Below are positions 48,797 through 57,760 of a stretch of DNA of 64,000 nt, piece by piece. The notes beneath the pieces were generated by a model. That model saw nothing but the letters and a program-made list of their open reading frames with translations, searched no databases and was not told the origin of the DNA. Every line of letters begins with the position of its first letter. Position 1 is the first letter of the stretch. Position numbers and translations under genes: made by a program. Origin of the DNA: Dyella jiangningensis (lineage in GTDB: Bacteria > Pseudomonadota > Gammaproteobacteria > Xanthomonadales > Rhodanobacteraceae); NCBI GenBank assembly GCA_000632805.1, contig CP007444.1:4576772-4640771 (forward strand), given 5' to 3'.

Positions 48797-51700
48797 ATGA
48801 AGTTGCCGCATCACCTGAAGAAGACACTGTTAGCCAGCCTGATCACCGGCATGGTGGTCACCACGGTTGCCGCGCCTGACGTTGCCTGGGCGCAGACGGC
48901 CAATGCGACCTTGCGCGGCAAGGGACCGGCCAGCACCGAAGTCACTGCCAAGAACATCGCCACCGGTTCCACCCGCCGCACCACCACCGACGCGCAGGGC
49001 AACTACGCGCTGGTCGGCCTGCCGCCGGGTACCTACCAGGTCGATGCCGGCCCGGGCACCGAGCGTACGGTGACGCTGACCGTCGCCTCCACCGCCTCGC
49101 TGGACCTGACCGCCGCCGCGCCGGCGACGACCGCCAATGCCGCCAATGCGCAGAACCTCGGCGGCGTGTCTGTCTCGGCCACTACGCTGCAGGAAGTGAA
49201 GACGCCCGAAGTGGGCGCCACCATTTCGCTGCGCCAGATCGACACCATTCCGCAGGTCTCGCGCAACTTCCTCGAGTTCGCCGACACCGTTCCGGGCATG
49301 GTGTTCTCGGTCGATTCGGCAGGCCACACGTCCTTGCGTGGCGGTGCTATGAACGATAGCTCTGTAAACGTTTACATCGACGGCGTGGGCCAGAAGAGCT
49401 ACGTCAAGGAAGGCGGTGTCAGCGGCCAGAACGCGAGCCAGGGCAACCCGTTCCCGCAGCTGGCGATCGGCGAGTACAAGGTCATCACCTCCAACTACAA
49501 GGCCGAGTACGACCAGCTTTCCAGCGCCGCCGTGACGGCGCAGACGAAGTCGGGCACCAACGAATTCCACGGCGAGGCGTACTACCGCTACACCGACGAT
49601 TCGTTCCGCGCGCGCACGCCGGCGGAGAACGATTCGGGCACCAAGGCATCGTCGAGCGAGAAGGAATACGGCTTTGCCATCGGCGGTCCGATCATCAAGG
49701 ACCAGATGCACTTCTTCATGGCGTACGAAGCCAAGCGCTTCGACACGCCGGTGACGGTGACGCCGAGTGCCGACGGTTCGCCGGGCGTGCCCTACCTGCC
49801 GTCCGATGTCGCCGCGCAGCTCGGGCCGACCAACCTGCCGTTCCAGGAAGACCTGTACTTCGGCAAGATCGATTGGGAGCCGACCGACCGCGACCGCTTC
49901 GAGGCGAGCGCGCAGATCCGCAACGAAACGCAGCTGGACGGCCTGGGCAACGGTTCGCAGACCGCACCGTCGGCCGCCTACAACATCAAGAACGACGACA
50001 AGCGCTACGCCGTGCGCTGGCAGCACAGCGGCCAGTCGTACTTCAACGAACTGTTGCTGACGTACGAAGACGCCAAGAACGCGCCCACCGCCATCAACTA
50101 CGGCAATGGCTACGTGTACACGTGGCAGCGCCCGACCGATGATCCGGTGATCATCGAGACCGGCGCGGCCAATCCGCTGGCGACGCAGAACAAGGGCCAG
50201 AAGGGCCCGGCGATCCAGGACGATTTCACCTTCAACGACCTGGAGTGGAACGGCACGCACGTCGTGAAGATGGGCGTGAAGTACAAGGCCGTCACGTTGA
50301 ATGCGGCCGATGCGGCCGACGTGAATCCGCAGTTCTATTACAACGTCACCTCGAACGGCGTCGATGCCACGCCGTACAAGGCGTTCTTCACCAAGCCGGT
50401 GAACGGCCTGGGCCTGACGCCGTCGGTGTCCACCAAGAGCAAGCAGTTCGGCACCTATATCCAGGACGACTGGTCGGTCAACGACAAGCTCACGGTGAAC
50501 CTCGGCGTGCGCTGGGACTACGAGCGCACGCCGTCGTACACCGACTTCGTGACGCCGGCGAACGTGGTCGCCGCATTCAATTCGCAGGACACCAACGCCG
50601 GTGCGCCCGCAGGCCAGACCTACGCGGAAACGCTCGCCAAGGGCGGCATCAACATCAACGACTACATCAGCAACGGCCACAACCGCAGCGCCTACAAGGG
50701 CGAGTGGCAGCCGCGACTGGGTTTCTCGTATGACTGGTTCGGCGACGAGCAGCACGTGATCCACGGCGGCGTGGGCCGTGCGTACGACCGTGATCTGTAC
50801 GACTACCTGCAGCTGGAAACGACCAAGTCCGCGCTGCCGCAGTACACGATCTTCTTCCAGGATCCGGCCACCGGGCAGTGCCATCGCAACAGCACGCCGT
50901 GCTACGCGTGGAACCCGAACCTGCTCAACGGCCTGGGCAACCTGCAGTCGTTGATCGGTGCCGCCTCCAATGCGGGCACCGAAGTGGACATGCTCAACAA
51001 CAACCTGAAGGCACCGTACTCCGACCAGTACAGCCTGGGCATGTCCAACCAGATCGGCGACTGGCATACCGATGCCACCGTCACGCGCATCCTGAGCTAC
51101 GACGGCTTCGCCTTCACGCTGGGCAACCGCTATCCGGACGGCAGCTTCTGGCAGAACGGCAGCCAGCCGTGGGGTAATGGCATCCCGGGCTTCGGCGCGC
51201 TGATCCTCGGCAACAACGGCATCCGCACCCGCACCACGCAGCTGCTGCTGTCGGCCGAAAAGCCGTACGACAAGGCCTCGGGTTGGGGCGCGACGTTCGC
51301 GTATACCTACACCAACGCCAAGCAGAACCGCGACATCAACGAGCACTACTCGTTCGACTACGCGACCATCCAGGACTATCCGTTCATCACCTCCAACGCC
51401 GCGTCCAAGCATCGCTTCGTCGCGACGGGCAACATGGATGGTCCGTGGGGCACGGTGCTGTCGGCCAAGCTCACGCTGGCCACGCCGCTGCCGTACAACG
51501 GTATCTTCTGCGACCCGAGCAACCTGCAGGCGAACGGCAGCATCTGCTCGGCGTATGCGGCCATTGCTCCGGCGTCGAAGTTCCTCATCGGCGGCAAGAT
51601 CTGGGGTTATCGCGACATCGACCTGCAGGCCACCAAGGACTTCGATATCGGTCACGGCATGACGCTGTACGGACGCTTCGATGTGCTGAACCTGTTCAAC

Positions 51701-51820
51701 TGGAACAACTATTCCGACTACCTGACCCCGGCAGGCACGCGGATGGTGACGTACAACCCGACCGGCAACATCACGTTCGTGCCACGCACGATCAAGTTCG
51801 AAGTGGGCCTGAAGTTCTAA
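48797..51820 (+). CDS. TonB-dependent outer-membrane receptor, OAR-like, with carboxypeptidase-regulatory domain
   Basis: 1007 residues, GGAGGGGA before ATG 48797. Signal peptide ends near AWAQTANA. Residues about 30-100 are a CarbopepD_reg domain (TTTDAQGNYALVGLPPGTYQV), followed by the plug (VEVGATI-like TISLRQIDTIPQV, SLRGGAMNDSSVNVYIDG) and a large beta-barrel ending RTIKFEVGLKF. It imports a large ligand, probably an oligosaccharide, into the periplasm with TonB energy. Position between a LacI regulator and glycoside genes supports a glycan ligand. A perfect LacI-type palindrome lies in the plug coding region. A hairpin follows the stop. Confidence 0.93.
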   Translation: MKLPHHLKKTLLASLITGMVVTTVAAPDVAWAQTANATLRGKGPASTEVTAKNIATGSTRRTTTDAQGNYALVGLPPGTYQVDAGPGTERTVTLTVASTASLDLTAAAPATTANAANAQNLGGVSVSATTLQEVKTPEVGATISLRQIDTIPQVSRNFLEFADTVPGMVFSVDSAGHTSLRGGAMNDSSVNVYIDGVGQKSYVKEGGVSGQNASQGNPFPQLAIGEYKVITSNYKAEYDQLSSAAVTAQTKSGTNEFHGEAYYRYTDDSFRARTPAENDSGTKASSSEKEYGFAIGGPIIKDQMHFFMAYEAKRFDTPVTVTPSADGSPGVPYLPSDVAAQLGPTNLPFQEDLYFGKIDWEPTDRDRFEASAQIRNETQLDGLGNGSQTAPSAAYNIKNDDKRYAVRWQHSGQSYFNELLLTYEDAKNAPTAINYGNGYVYTWQRPTDDPVIIETGAANPLATQNKGQKGPAIQDDFTFNDLEWNGTHVVKMGVKYKAVTLNAADAADVNPQFYYNVTSNGVDATPYKAFFTKPVNGLGLTPSVSTKSKQFGTYIQDDWSVNDKLTVNLGVRWDYERTPSYTDFVTPANVVAAFNSQDTNAGAPAGQTYAETLAKGGININDYISNGHNRSAYKGEWQPRLGFSYDWFGDEQHVIHGGVGRAYDRDLYDYLQLETTKSALPQYTIFFQDPATGQCHRNSTPCYAWNPNLLNGLGNLQSLIGAASNAGTEVDMLNNNLKAPYSDQYSLGMSNQIGDWHTDATVTRILSYDGFAFTLGNRYPDGSFWQNGSQPWGNGIPGFGALILGNNGIRTRTTQLLLSAEKPYDKASGWGATFAYTYTNAKQNRDINEHYSFDYATIQDYPFITSNAASKHRFVATGNMDGPWGTVLSAKLTLATPLPYNGIFCDPSNLQANGSICSAYAAIAPASKFLIGGKIWGYRDIDLQATKDFDIGHGMTLYGRFDVLNLFNWNNYSDYLTPAGTRMVTYNPTGNITFVPRTIKFEVGLKF
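49363..49376. promoter_or_regulatory. Perfect LacI-type palindrome inside the receptor gene
   Basis: TGTAAACGTTTACA, a perfect 14-bp palindrome, encodes part of SSVNVYIDG in the plug domain with GTA and GTT valine codons that are rare in this genome. It is a better palindrome than the two copies in the control regions. It could be an intragenic operator for the adjacent LacI regulator. Confidence 0.5.
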
Positions 51821-51835
51821 GGCCCTTTCGGTCCG

Positions 51836-51863
51836 CCTTGCCGCCTCCCCCCGGGCGGCAAGG
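51836..51863 (+). terminator. Stem-loop after the TonB receptor gene
   Basis: Perfect 10-bp stem CCTTGCCGCC/GGCGGCAAGG with an 8-nt loop, 15 bp past the receptor stop codon, followed by CTTCCCGG and a pyrimidine-rich stretch. A probable partial terminator or mRNA-stabilising hairpin. Confidence 0.6.
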
Positions 51864-51972
51864 CTTCCCGGCTCTTCTCTGCTTTCATGGAGCCGGGACA
51901 CAGGGGCGGGCCAACCCTCCCCGGCCCGCGCCGGCCGGGCCTTCACCTGTGCGAAGGCCCGGTGTTTCCACC

Positions 51973-52013
51973 GGAATGGCGGCTGTTTGTGGGCAGTCCG
52001 CCATTCCAGCTTT
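51973..52013 (+). terminator. Terminator-like hairpin with T-run just before the GH144-like gene
   Basis: Perfect 10-bp stem GGAATGGCGG/CCGCCATTCC with a 15-nt loop, then AGCTTTTTC. It ends only 18 bp before the ATG at 52031, so it may act as an intercistronic attenuator between the receptor and the enzyme/transporter genes. Confidence 0.55.
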
Positions 52014-52030
52014 TTCAAGGGTTGACGACG

Positions 52031-53497
52031 ATGCGTGGCAGTTTTTCCCGTTTCTTTTCGATGGCTGCGGCGGCGCTGCTGGTGATGGCATCGGCCTCGG
52101 GTCCGGTCATCGCGGCTACCGATGCAAAGCCGACGCGCGATTTCAATGCATTGCCTGCATCGCAACGCGCGATGGTCGAAGACCTGGAAAAACGCACCTT
52201 CCAGTGGTTCTGGGACAGCGCCGATCCGAAGACCGGCCTGGTGCCCGACCACTGGCCGGGCGACTCCTTCGCCAGCATCGCCTCGGTCGGCTTCGCGCTG
52301 ACTGCCTACGGCGTGGGCGTGGAGCGCGGCTACATCACGCGCAAGCAGGCCGTCGAACGCACGTTGGCTACGTTGCACTTCTTCAATGACGCCAAGCAGG
52401 GTGACGACGAAGACGACGTCACCGGCTATCACGGCTTCTTCTATCACTTCCTCGACATGCAGACAGGCAAGCGCCATGCGCGCGGCGTCGAACTGTCGAG
52501 TGTGGACACCACGCTGCTGCTGGGTGGCGTACTGTTCGCGCAGTCGTACTTCGACCGCAACACCAAGGACGAAAGGGAAATCCGCCAGCTCGCCGACGTC
52601 ATCTATCGCCGTGTCGACTGGACCTGGATGCAACCGCGTTCGCCGCTGATCAGCATGGGTTGGACGCCAGGCGGCAAGTTCATCCCGGCGGACTGGAAGG
52701 GCTACAACGAAGGCATGATGGTCTACGTGCTGGCGCTGGGTTCGCCCACGCATCCGGTGGCCGACGATGCCTGGGCGGCGTGGACCAGGACCTATCCGCA
52801 GAACTGGGGCGAATACCAGGGTCGCACGTTCCTCAACTTCGCACCGCTGTTCGGTCACCAGTACAGCCACGCGTGGATCGACTTCCGTGGCATCCGCGAT
52901 GCGTGGAGTCGCGAGCACGATACCGATTACGCACAGAACAGCCGCGAAGCAACGTATGCGCAGCGCGCCTATGCCATCGCCAATCCAAACCACTGGACCG
53001 GCTACGGCGAAAACATCTGGGGCCTGACCGCCTGCAACGGACCGGGCGATGCGGTGGTCAAGCGCAACGACGGCAGCACGCGCGCGTTCTACGGCTATAC
53101 GGCGCGCGGTGCCGGCCTCGACTATGTTTCCGACGACGGCACCATTGCGCCGACCGCCGCCGGTGGCTCGATCGCGTTCGCGCCCGAGATCGTGGTGCCC
53201 GCGCTGATGGAGATGAAGGCGCGCTACGGAGACGCGATCTACACCAGGTACGGTTTCGTCGATGCGTTCAATCCCAGCTACGATACCGGCATCGCGCCGA
53301 AGGAAGGTCGCGCCGTGCCCGGCATGGGCTGGGCGGACGACAAGCAGATCGGCATCGACCAGGGCCCCATCGTGCTGATGATCGAGAACTGGCGCAGCGG
53401 CTTCGTGTGGAACGTGATGCGCAAGAACCCGTATGTCCGCAAGGGTCTGGAGCGTGCCGGGTTCACCGGCGGATGGCTGGAACAGAAACCACGCTGA
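52031..53497 (+). CDS. Secreted GH144-like glycoside hydrolase (Glycoamylase domain, pfam10091)
   Basis: 488 residues from ATG 52031 with signal peptide (MRGSFSRFFSMAAAALLVMA, cleavage near VIAA). An alpha/alpha-barrel protein of the Glycoamylase (pfam10091) type: KRTFQWFWDSADPKTGLVPDHW, ELSSVDTTLLLGGVLFA, WKGYNEGMMVYVLALGSP, GHQYSHAWIDFRGI, and GYGENIWGLTACNGP. Characterised GH144 members with this fold are endo-beta-1,2-glucanases, so the likely substrate is a linear or cyclic beta-1,2-glucan in the periplasm; other beta-glucans are possible. It starts a unit with the ABC transporter genes, four bases upstream of the binding protein gene. Confidence 0.85.
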   Translation: MRGSFSRFFSMAAAALLVMASASGPVIAATDAKPTRDFNALPASQRAMVEDLEKRTFQWFWDSADPKTGLVPDHWPGDSFASIASVGFALTAYGVGVERGYITRKQAVERTLATLHFFNDAKQGDDEDDVTGYHGFFYHFLDMQTGKRHARGVELSSVDTTLLLGGVLFAQSYFDRNTKDEREIRQLADVIYRRVDWTWMQPRSPLISMGWTPGGKFIPADWKGYNEGMMVYVLALGSPTHPVADDAWAAWTRTYPQNWGEYQGRTFLNFAPLFGHQYSHAWIDFRGIRDAWSREHDTDYAQNSREATYAQRAYAIANPNHWTGYGENIWGLTACNGPGDAVVKRNDGSTRAFYGYTARGAGLDYVSDDGTIAPTAAGGSIAFAPEIVVPALMEMKARYGDAIYTRYGFVDAFNPSYDTGIAPKEGRAVPGMGWADDKQIGIDQGPIVLMIENWRSGFVWNVMRKNPYVRKGLERAGFTGGWLEQKPR

Positions 53498-53500
53498 GAC

Positions 53501-54820
53501 ATGTCTTCAACCACGCAACGCCGGGCGAGCCTGATCCTGCATCGCATGCGCGCGATGCTGCTCGGTGGCGTCGTGATGATCGCGGCCGGCTGCGCCTCGC
53601 CTCACGATGACGGCACCACGCTGACGTTCTGGACCATCGGACGCGAAGGCGAGGCGGTCGTGAAGCTGCTGCCGGAATTCGAACGCCTGCATCCGGGCGT
53701 CCACGTGAAGGTGCAGCAGCTGCCAATGACGGCGGCGCACCAGAAGTTGCTCACTGCTTTTGCCGGCAGCTCCACGCCGGACCTCAGCCAGCTGGGCAAC
53801 ACCTGGCTGCCCGAGTTCGCCGCGTTGAACGCGCTGGAGCCGCTGCAGCCGCGCGTGGATCGCTCCGTGGTGGTGAAGCAGGGCGACTACTTCGCCAACA
53901 TCTGGGCCACCAGCGTGATCGACGGCAAGCTGGTGGGCGTACCGTGGTATGTGGATACGCGGCTCATCTTTTATCGAACCGACCTGCTCAAGGCCGCCGG
54001 TTTCAACGCGCCGCCGCGCGACTGGAACGAGTGGCGCAAGGCGCTGGCCGCGCTCAGCAAGCCGCAGGACGGCATCTACGGCATCCTGTTGCCGACCAAC
54101 GAATACGAGCAGCTGATGTCGTTGGCGCTGCAGCAGCCCGAGTCGATGCTGCGAGACGGCGGGCGCTACGGCAATTTCCGCAGCGACGGTTTCAGGCGTG
54201 CGTTGTCGTTCTACGTGGATACCTTTCGCCTGCACCAGGCGCCGCCGATCACCAATGTCGAGGCCGGCAATCCCTGGGACGAATTCGGGCGCGGCGTGTA
54301 CGCCTTCTATTTCTCCGGACCGTGGAACATCGGCGAGTTTCGCAAGCGCCTGCCGGCGACCGAACAGGACGACTGGGCCACGGCGCCGTTGCCCGGACCT
54401 GATGGGGCAGGCGTCGGCGCGGCGGGTGGTTCCAGCCTCGTGATCTTTCGCCAGTCCGAGCACAAGGACGAAGCGTGGGCGCTGATCGAATACCTCTCTC
54501 GCCCCTACGTGCAGCAACGCTTCTACGAGCTGCTCGGCGACATGCCTGCACGACGCAGTGCGTGGGATGGCGATGGCCTGCGCAATGATCCGAAGGTGCT
54601 GGCGTTTCGCGAGCAGCTGGAACATGTGAAGCCGACGCCGCCTGTTCCCGAGTGGGAGCAGATCGCCAACGAGATGCAACTGGTCGCTGCGCAGGCGGTG
54701 GCCGGCACGCTGAGCATCGACGAGGCAGCCGCGGAGATGGATCGCCGCGCCGATCGCATCCTTGAGAAACGGCGCTGGATCCTCGACCACGAACGCCACG
54801 CCGCCGGAGCCGCACCGTGA
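53501..54820 (+). CDS. Sugar ABC transporter substrate-binding lipoprotein (CUT1)
   Basis: 439 residues. Lipobox IAAGC ends the signal (LLGGVVMIAAGCASP), so the mature protein is lipid-anchored in the periplasm. It is of the MalE-like SBP_bac_1 family (LTFWTIGREGEAVVKLLPEFERLHPGV, VDTRLIFYRTDLLKAAG, GVYAFYFSGPWNIGEFR). It captures the oligosaccharide released by the GH144-like enzyme and hands it to the two permeases. ATG 53501 lies three bases after the previous stop; an ATG at 53546, nearer the signal, is an alternative. Coupled to the next gene by a GTGA overlap. Confidence 0.9.
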   Translation: MSSTTQRRASLILHRMRAMLLGGVVMIAAGCASPHDDGTTLTFWTIGREGEAVVKLLPEFERLHPGVHVKVQQLPMTAAHQKLLTAFAGSSTPDLSQLGNTWLPEFAALNALEPLQPRVDRSVVVKQGDYFANIWATSVIDGKLVGVPWYVDTRLIFYRTDLLKAAGFNAPPRDWNEWRKALAALSKPQDGIYGILLPTNEYEQLMSLALQQPESMLRDGGRYGNFRSDGFRRALSFYVDTFRLHQAPPITNVEAGNPWDEFGRGVYAFYFSGPWNIGEFRKRLPATEQDDWATAPLPGPDGAGVGAAGGSSLVIFRQSEHKDEAWALIEYLSRPYVQQRFYELLGDMPARRSAWDGDGLRNDPKVLAFREQLEHVKPTPPVPEWEQIANEMQLVAAQAVAGTLSIDEAAAEMDRRADRILEKRRWILDHERHAAGAAP

Positions 54821-55695
54821 ACCCGCAGCGCGCCGCCTGGTGGTTCCTGACGCCTGCGCTGCTGGTGCTGGCCGTCTTCTTCCTGCTCCCCGTCATCGCG
54901 GCGCTGGGGCTGAGCCTCACCGACTACGACCTCTACGCGCTGGCCGATATCCGTCATCTTCGCTTCGTCGCGCTGGGCAACTATTGGGATCTGTTGCACC
55001 AGTCGGCATTCTGGTCGGCGCTGGGCCACACTTTCTATTTCGTGCTGGCCGGCGTGCCGCTGTCGATCATGGTGTCGCTCGGCGCGGCGCTGCTGCTCAA
55101 CTCGCCGCTGGCGCGATGCAAGCCGTTCTTCCGCACGGCGCTGTTTGCGCCGGTGGTGACCACGGTGGCGGCGGTGGCGCTCGTGTGGCGCTACATCTTC
55201 AACACCAAGTACGGCATGGCGAACTACGTGCTGGGTGCGGTCGGCATCCATCCGGTGGACTGGCTGGGTGATCCGCACTGGGCGATGCCCACCATCATCC
55301 TGTTCGCGGTGTGGAAGAACTTCGGCTACAACATGATCATCTTCCTGGGCGGTCTGCAGGCGATCCCGGGTGATCTCTACGAAGCGGCGCGCATCGACGG
55401 CGCCTCACCGCTGCAGCAGTTCCGTCACATCACACTGCCGATGCTCGCGCCGACGCTGCTGATGGTGAGCATCCTCACCGTGTCCGGCTATTTCCAGTTG
55501 TTCGCCGAGCCTTACGTGATGACCGAGGGCGGTCCGCTGCAGAGCACCACCAGCGTGCTGTACCTCATGTACAACGAAGGGTTCAAATGGTGGAACTTCG
55601 GCACCGCGTCGGCAGTGGCGTTCCTGCTATTTGTCATCATGTTCGCCGTCACCGCGTTGATGCTGCGCATGGCACGTCGCGGAGCGGCGGCATGA
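54817..55695 (+). CDS. Sugar ABC transporter permease, UgpA/MalF-like
   Basis: 292 residues starting at GTG 54817, overlapping the binding-protein stop (GTGA). Six hydrophobic helices; the cytoplasmic EAA loop that contacts the ATPase reads EAARIDGASPLQQFRHITLP. It belongs to the first permease type of CUT1 systems (FRTALFAPVVTTVAAVALVWRYIFN). The stop overlaps the second permease start (ATGA). Forms the channel for the sugar with the next gene product. Confidence 0.92.
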   Translation: MNPQRAAWWFLTPALLVLAVFFLLPVIAALGLSLTDYDLYALADIRHLRFVALGNYWDLLHQSAFWSALGHTFYFVLAGVPLSIMVSLGAALLLNSPLARCKPFFRTALFAPVVTTVAAVALVWRYIFNTKYGMANYVLGAVGIHPVDWLGDPHWAMPTIILFAVWKNFGYNMIIFLGGLQAIPGDLYEAARIDGASPLQQFRHITLPMLAPTLLMVSILTVSGYFQLFAEPYVMTEGGPLQSTTSVLYLMYNEGFKWWNFGTASAVAFLLFVIMFAVTALMLRMARRGAAA

Positions 55696-56513
55696 ATCCG
55701 CGCATCGCCAAGGCCGTCATCAATGGCTTGCTGATCGGCGGCACCGTGGTCGCGCTGTTTCCGCTGCTGTGGATGCTGTCGGTGTCGTTCATGCGCCCCG
55801 GCGAGGCGAGTGGGTTGCCGCCGCCGCTGCTGCCCGCGCATGCCGGCTGGCAGAACTATGAGGAACTGTTCGCCCGCGCCGGCATGGGCCGCTACCTGGT
55901 GAACAGCCTGGCGATTTCCACGGCGATTACCGCGCTGTCGCTCGCCTGCAACCTGATGGCGGGTTATGCGTTCGCCAAGCTGCGCTTCCATGGTCGCGAG
56001 CGACTATTCCAGGGGCTGCTCGGCATGCTGGTGATTCCCGCCCAGGTGGCGATGCTGCCGCTGTTCCTGATGCTCAAGTACATGGGTCTGGTGAACAGCT
56101 ATGCGGCGGTGATCGTCCCGGCGATGGCCACCGCCTTCGGCATCTTCCTGGTGCGCCAGTACGCGCGCAGCATCCCGGATGAACTGATGGAAGCCGCGCG
56201 CATCGATGGCGCGGGCGAGCTGCGCATCTTCACGCAGATCGTGCTGCCGCTGCTCAAGCCCATCATGGTGACGCTGGCGATCTATACCTTTCTCACCGCG
56301 TGGAACGATTTCATGTGGCCGCTGATCGCGCTCACCGGCCAGGAGCACTACACGTTGCCGATCGGCCTCGCCTCGCTGGCGCGCGAGCATGCGCAGGACA
56401 GCGAGCTGATGATGGCGGGCTCGGTGGTGACGGTGATTCCGGTGCTGGCGCTGTTCCTCGCCATGCAGCGCTACTACATAGAAGGCCTGCTGCTCGGCAG
56501 CGTGAAGGGCTGA
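55692..56513 (+). CDS. Sugar ABC transporter permease, UgpE/MalG-like
   Basis: 273 residues from ATG 55692, overlapping the first permease stop. Six helices, EAA loop EAARIDGAGELRIFTQIVLPLL, and the MalG-type end MQRYYIEGLLLGSVKG. Second half of the channel. It ends seven bases before the convergent ATPase gene, so no room is left for a normal terminator between them. The ATPase that drives it is presumably that gene. Confidence 0.92.
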   Translation: MNPRIAKAVINGLLIGGTVVALFPLLWMLSVSFMRPGEASGLPPPLLPAHAGWQNYEELFARAGMGRYLVNSLAISTAITALSLACNLMAGYAFAKLRFHGRERLFQGLLGMLVIPAQVAMLPLFLMLKYMGLVNSYAAVIVPAMATAFGIFLVRQYARSIPDELMEAARIDGAGELRIFTQIVLPLLKPIMVTLAIYTFLTAWNDFMWPLIALTGQEHYTLPIGLASLAREHAQDSELMMAGSVVTVIPVLALFLAMQRYYIEGLLLGSVKG

Positions 56514-56519
56514 CCTTCC

Positions 56520-57611
56520 TCAGACGATACGGGTACCGCCGCTCGGTTCGAACACATGCAGACGATCGTGAGCCAACGCAAAGTGCATGATGGTGCCGGC
56601 CTCGGGCAGGGCGCCGGGTGCCACGCGCGACACCAGCGGCTGCGAACCGTGGCGCAGGTTGAGGAAGATCTCGTTGCCCACCGGCTCAGGCACTTCGAGC
56701 ACGGCGCTCAACGCCGCATGGTCGGCATCGGCGAGACGCAGATCCTCGGGGCGTACGCCGAGCACGATCTCGCGATCGATCCATGGCAGCAGCTCGTGGC
56801 TTTGCGCCGGCAGTTCGCCGAGCGGCACTGCGCCATTGGGCGTTTCCAGCGACCAGCCGCTTCCGTGGCGCAGCATGCCGTGCAGCAGGTTCATCGCGGG
56901 CGAGCCGAGGAAGCCGGCCACGAACAGGTTCGCGGGTTTCTCGTACAGGCGCATCGGTGTGTCGATCTGCTGGATCTGGCCGCCGTTGAGCACCACGATG
57001 CGCTGGCCCAGCGTCATCGCTTCCACCTGGTCGTGCGTCACGTAGATCGTGGTGGTGCCGAGCTGCCGGTGCAGCCGCGCGATCTCCACGCGCATCGACA
57101 GACGCAGCTTCGCGTCGAGATTGGACAGCGGCTCGTCGAGCAGGAACACCTTGGGTTCGCGAACCAGTGCACGCCCGAGCGCCACGCGCTGGCGCTGTCC
57201 ACCGGAAAGCGCGGCGGGCAGGGCATCGAGGCGATGTTCCAGCTCCAGCAGCTTCGCCGCGCCGCGTACGCGCGCGTCGATCTCGGCCTTGGGTTTGCCG
57301 CGCAGGCGCAGGCCGAAGGCCATGTTCTGCGCCACCGTCATGTGCGGATACAGCGCGTAGTTCTGGAACACCATCGCGATGTCGCGATCCTTGGGCGACA
57401 CCTCGTTGACCACGCGTCCGCCGATGCTAAGCGTGCCGGAGGAAATCGATTCCAGGCCGGCGATCATGCGCAGCAACGTGGTTTTTCCGCAGCCGGAAGG
57501 ACCCACCAGCACCAGCAGTTCGCCGTCGGCGATCTCGAAGGTCGCCTCGCCGACGCCGACATGCCCGTTGGGATAGACCTTGCGCAACCGATCCAGAGTC
57601 ACCGTTGCCAT
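56520..57611 (-). CDS. Sugar ABC transporter ATPase, UgpC/MsmK/MalK-like
   Basis: 363 residues from ATG 57609-57611. Walker A LLVLVGPSGCGKTTLLRMIAG, Q-loop FQNYALYPHMT, signature ALSGGQRQRVALGRALVREP, Walker B KVFLLDEPLSNLDAKLR, H-loop YVTHDQVEAM, then a C-terminal TOBE/MalK regulatory domain (VLGVRPEDLRLAD). CUT1 systems often share one such ATPase. It is transcribed against the permeases, starting from the control region shared with the GH1 gene, where a LacI-type operator lies. Confidence 0.94.
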   Translation of the reverse strand: MATVTLDRLRKVYPNGHVGVGEATFEIADGELLVLVGPSGCGKTTLLRMIAGLESISSGTLSIGGRVVNEVSPKDRDIAMVFQNYALYPHMTVAQNMAFGLRLRGKPKAEIDARVRGAAKLLELEHRLDALPAALSGGQRQRVALGRALVREPKVFLLDEPLSNLDAKLRLSMRVEIARLHRQLGTTTIYVTHDQVEAMTLGQRIVVLNGGQIQQIDTPMRLYEKPANLFVAGFLGSPAMNLLHGMLRHGSGWSLETPNGAVPLGELPAQSHELLPWIDREIVLGVRPEDLRLADADHAALSAVLEVPEPVGNEIFLNLRHGSQPLVSRVAPGALPEAGTIMHFALAHDRLHVFEPSGGTRIV

Positions 57612-57710
57612 CGACGTTGCGTCACTCCACTGTCCGGACCGCGGGCGGCCCCTGCATGTATAGGCGAAAAGACCCGTGCACATTCGGGTCGCGCTCCGTT
57701 ATTCTCGCGA

Positions 57711-57724
57711 TGTAAACGTTTTCA
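57711..57724. promoter_or_regulatory. LacI-family operator candidate between the ATPase and GH1 genes
   Basis: TGTAAACGTTTTCA, 13 of 14 matches to the palindrome TGTAAACGTTTACA, 36 bp before the GH1 start codon and 99 bp from the divergent ATPase start. It would let the LacI regulator control both genes. Confidence 0.65.
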
Positions 57725-57760
57725 TCAAGCCGCACTGCGGCATAAGGAATTGCCTCCATC

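Noticed and set aside
48830..52993. A 1387-codon open frame antisense to the TonB receptor and GH144-like genes
   Set aside because: It mirrors third-position GC bias of the real genes, has an Arg/Val/His-rich composition with no family motifs, and overlaps two well-supported genes.
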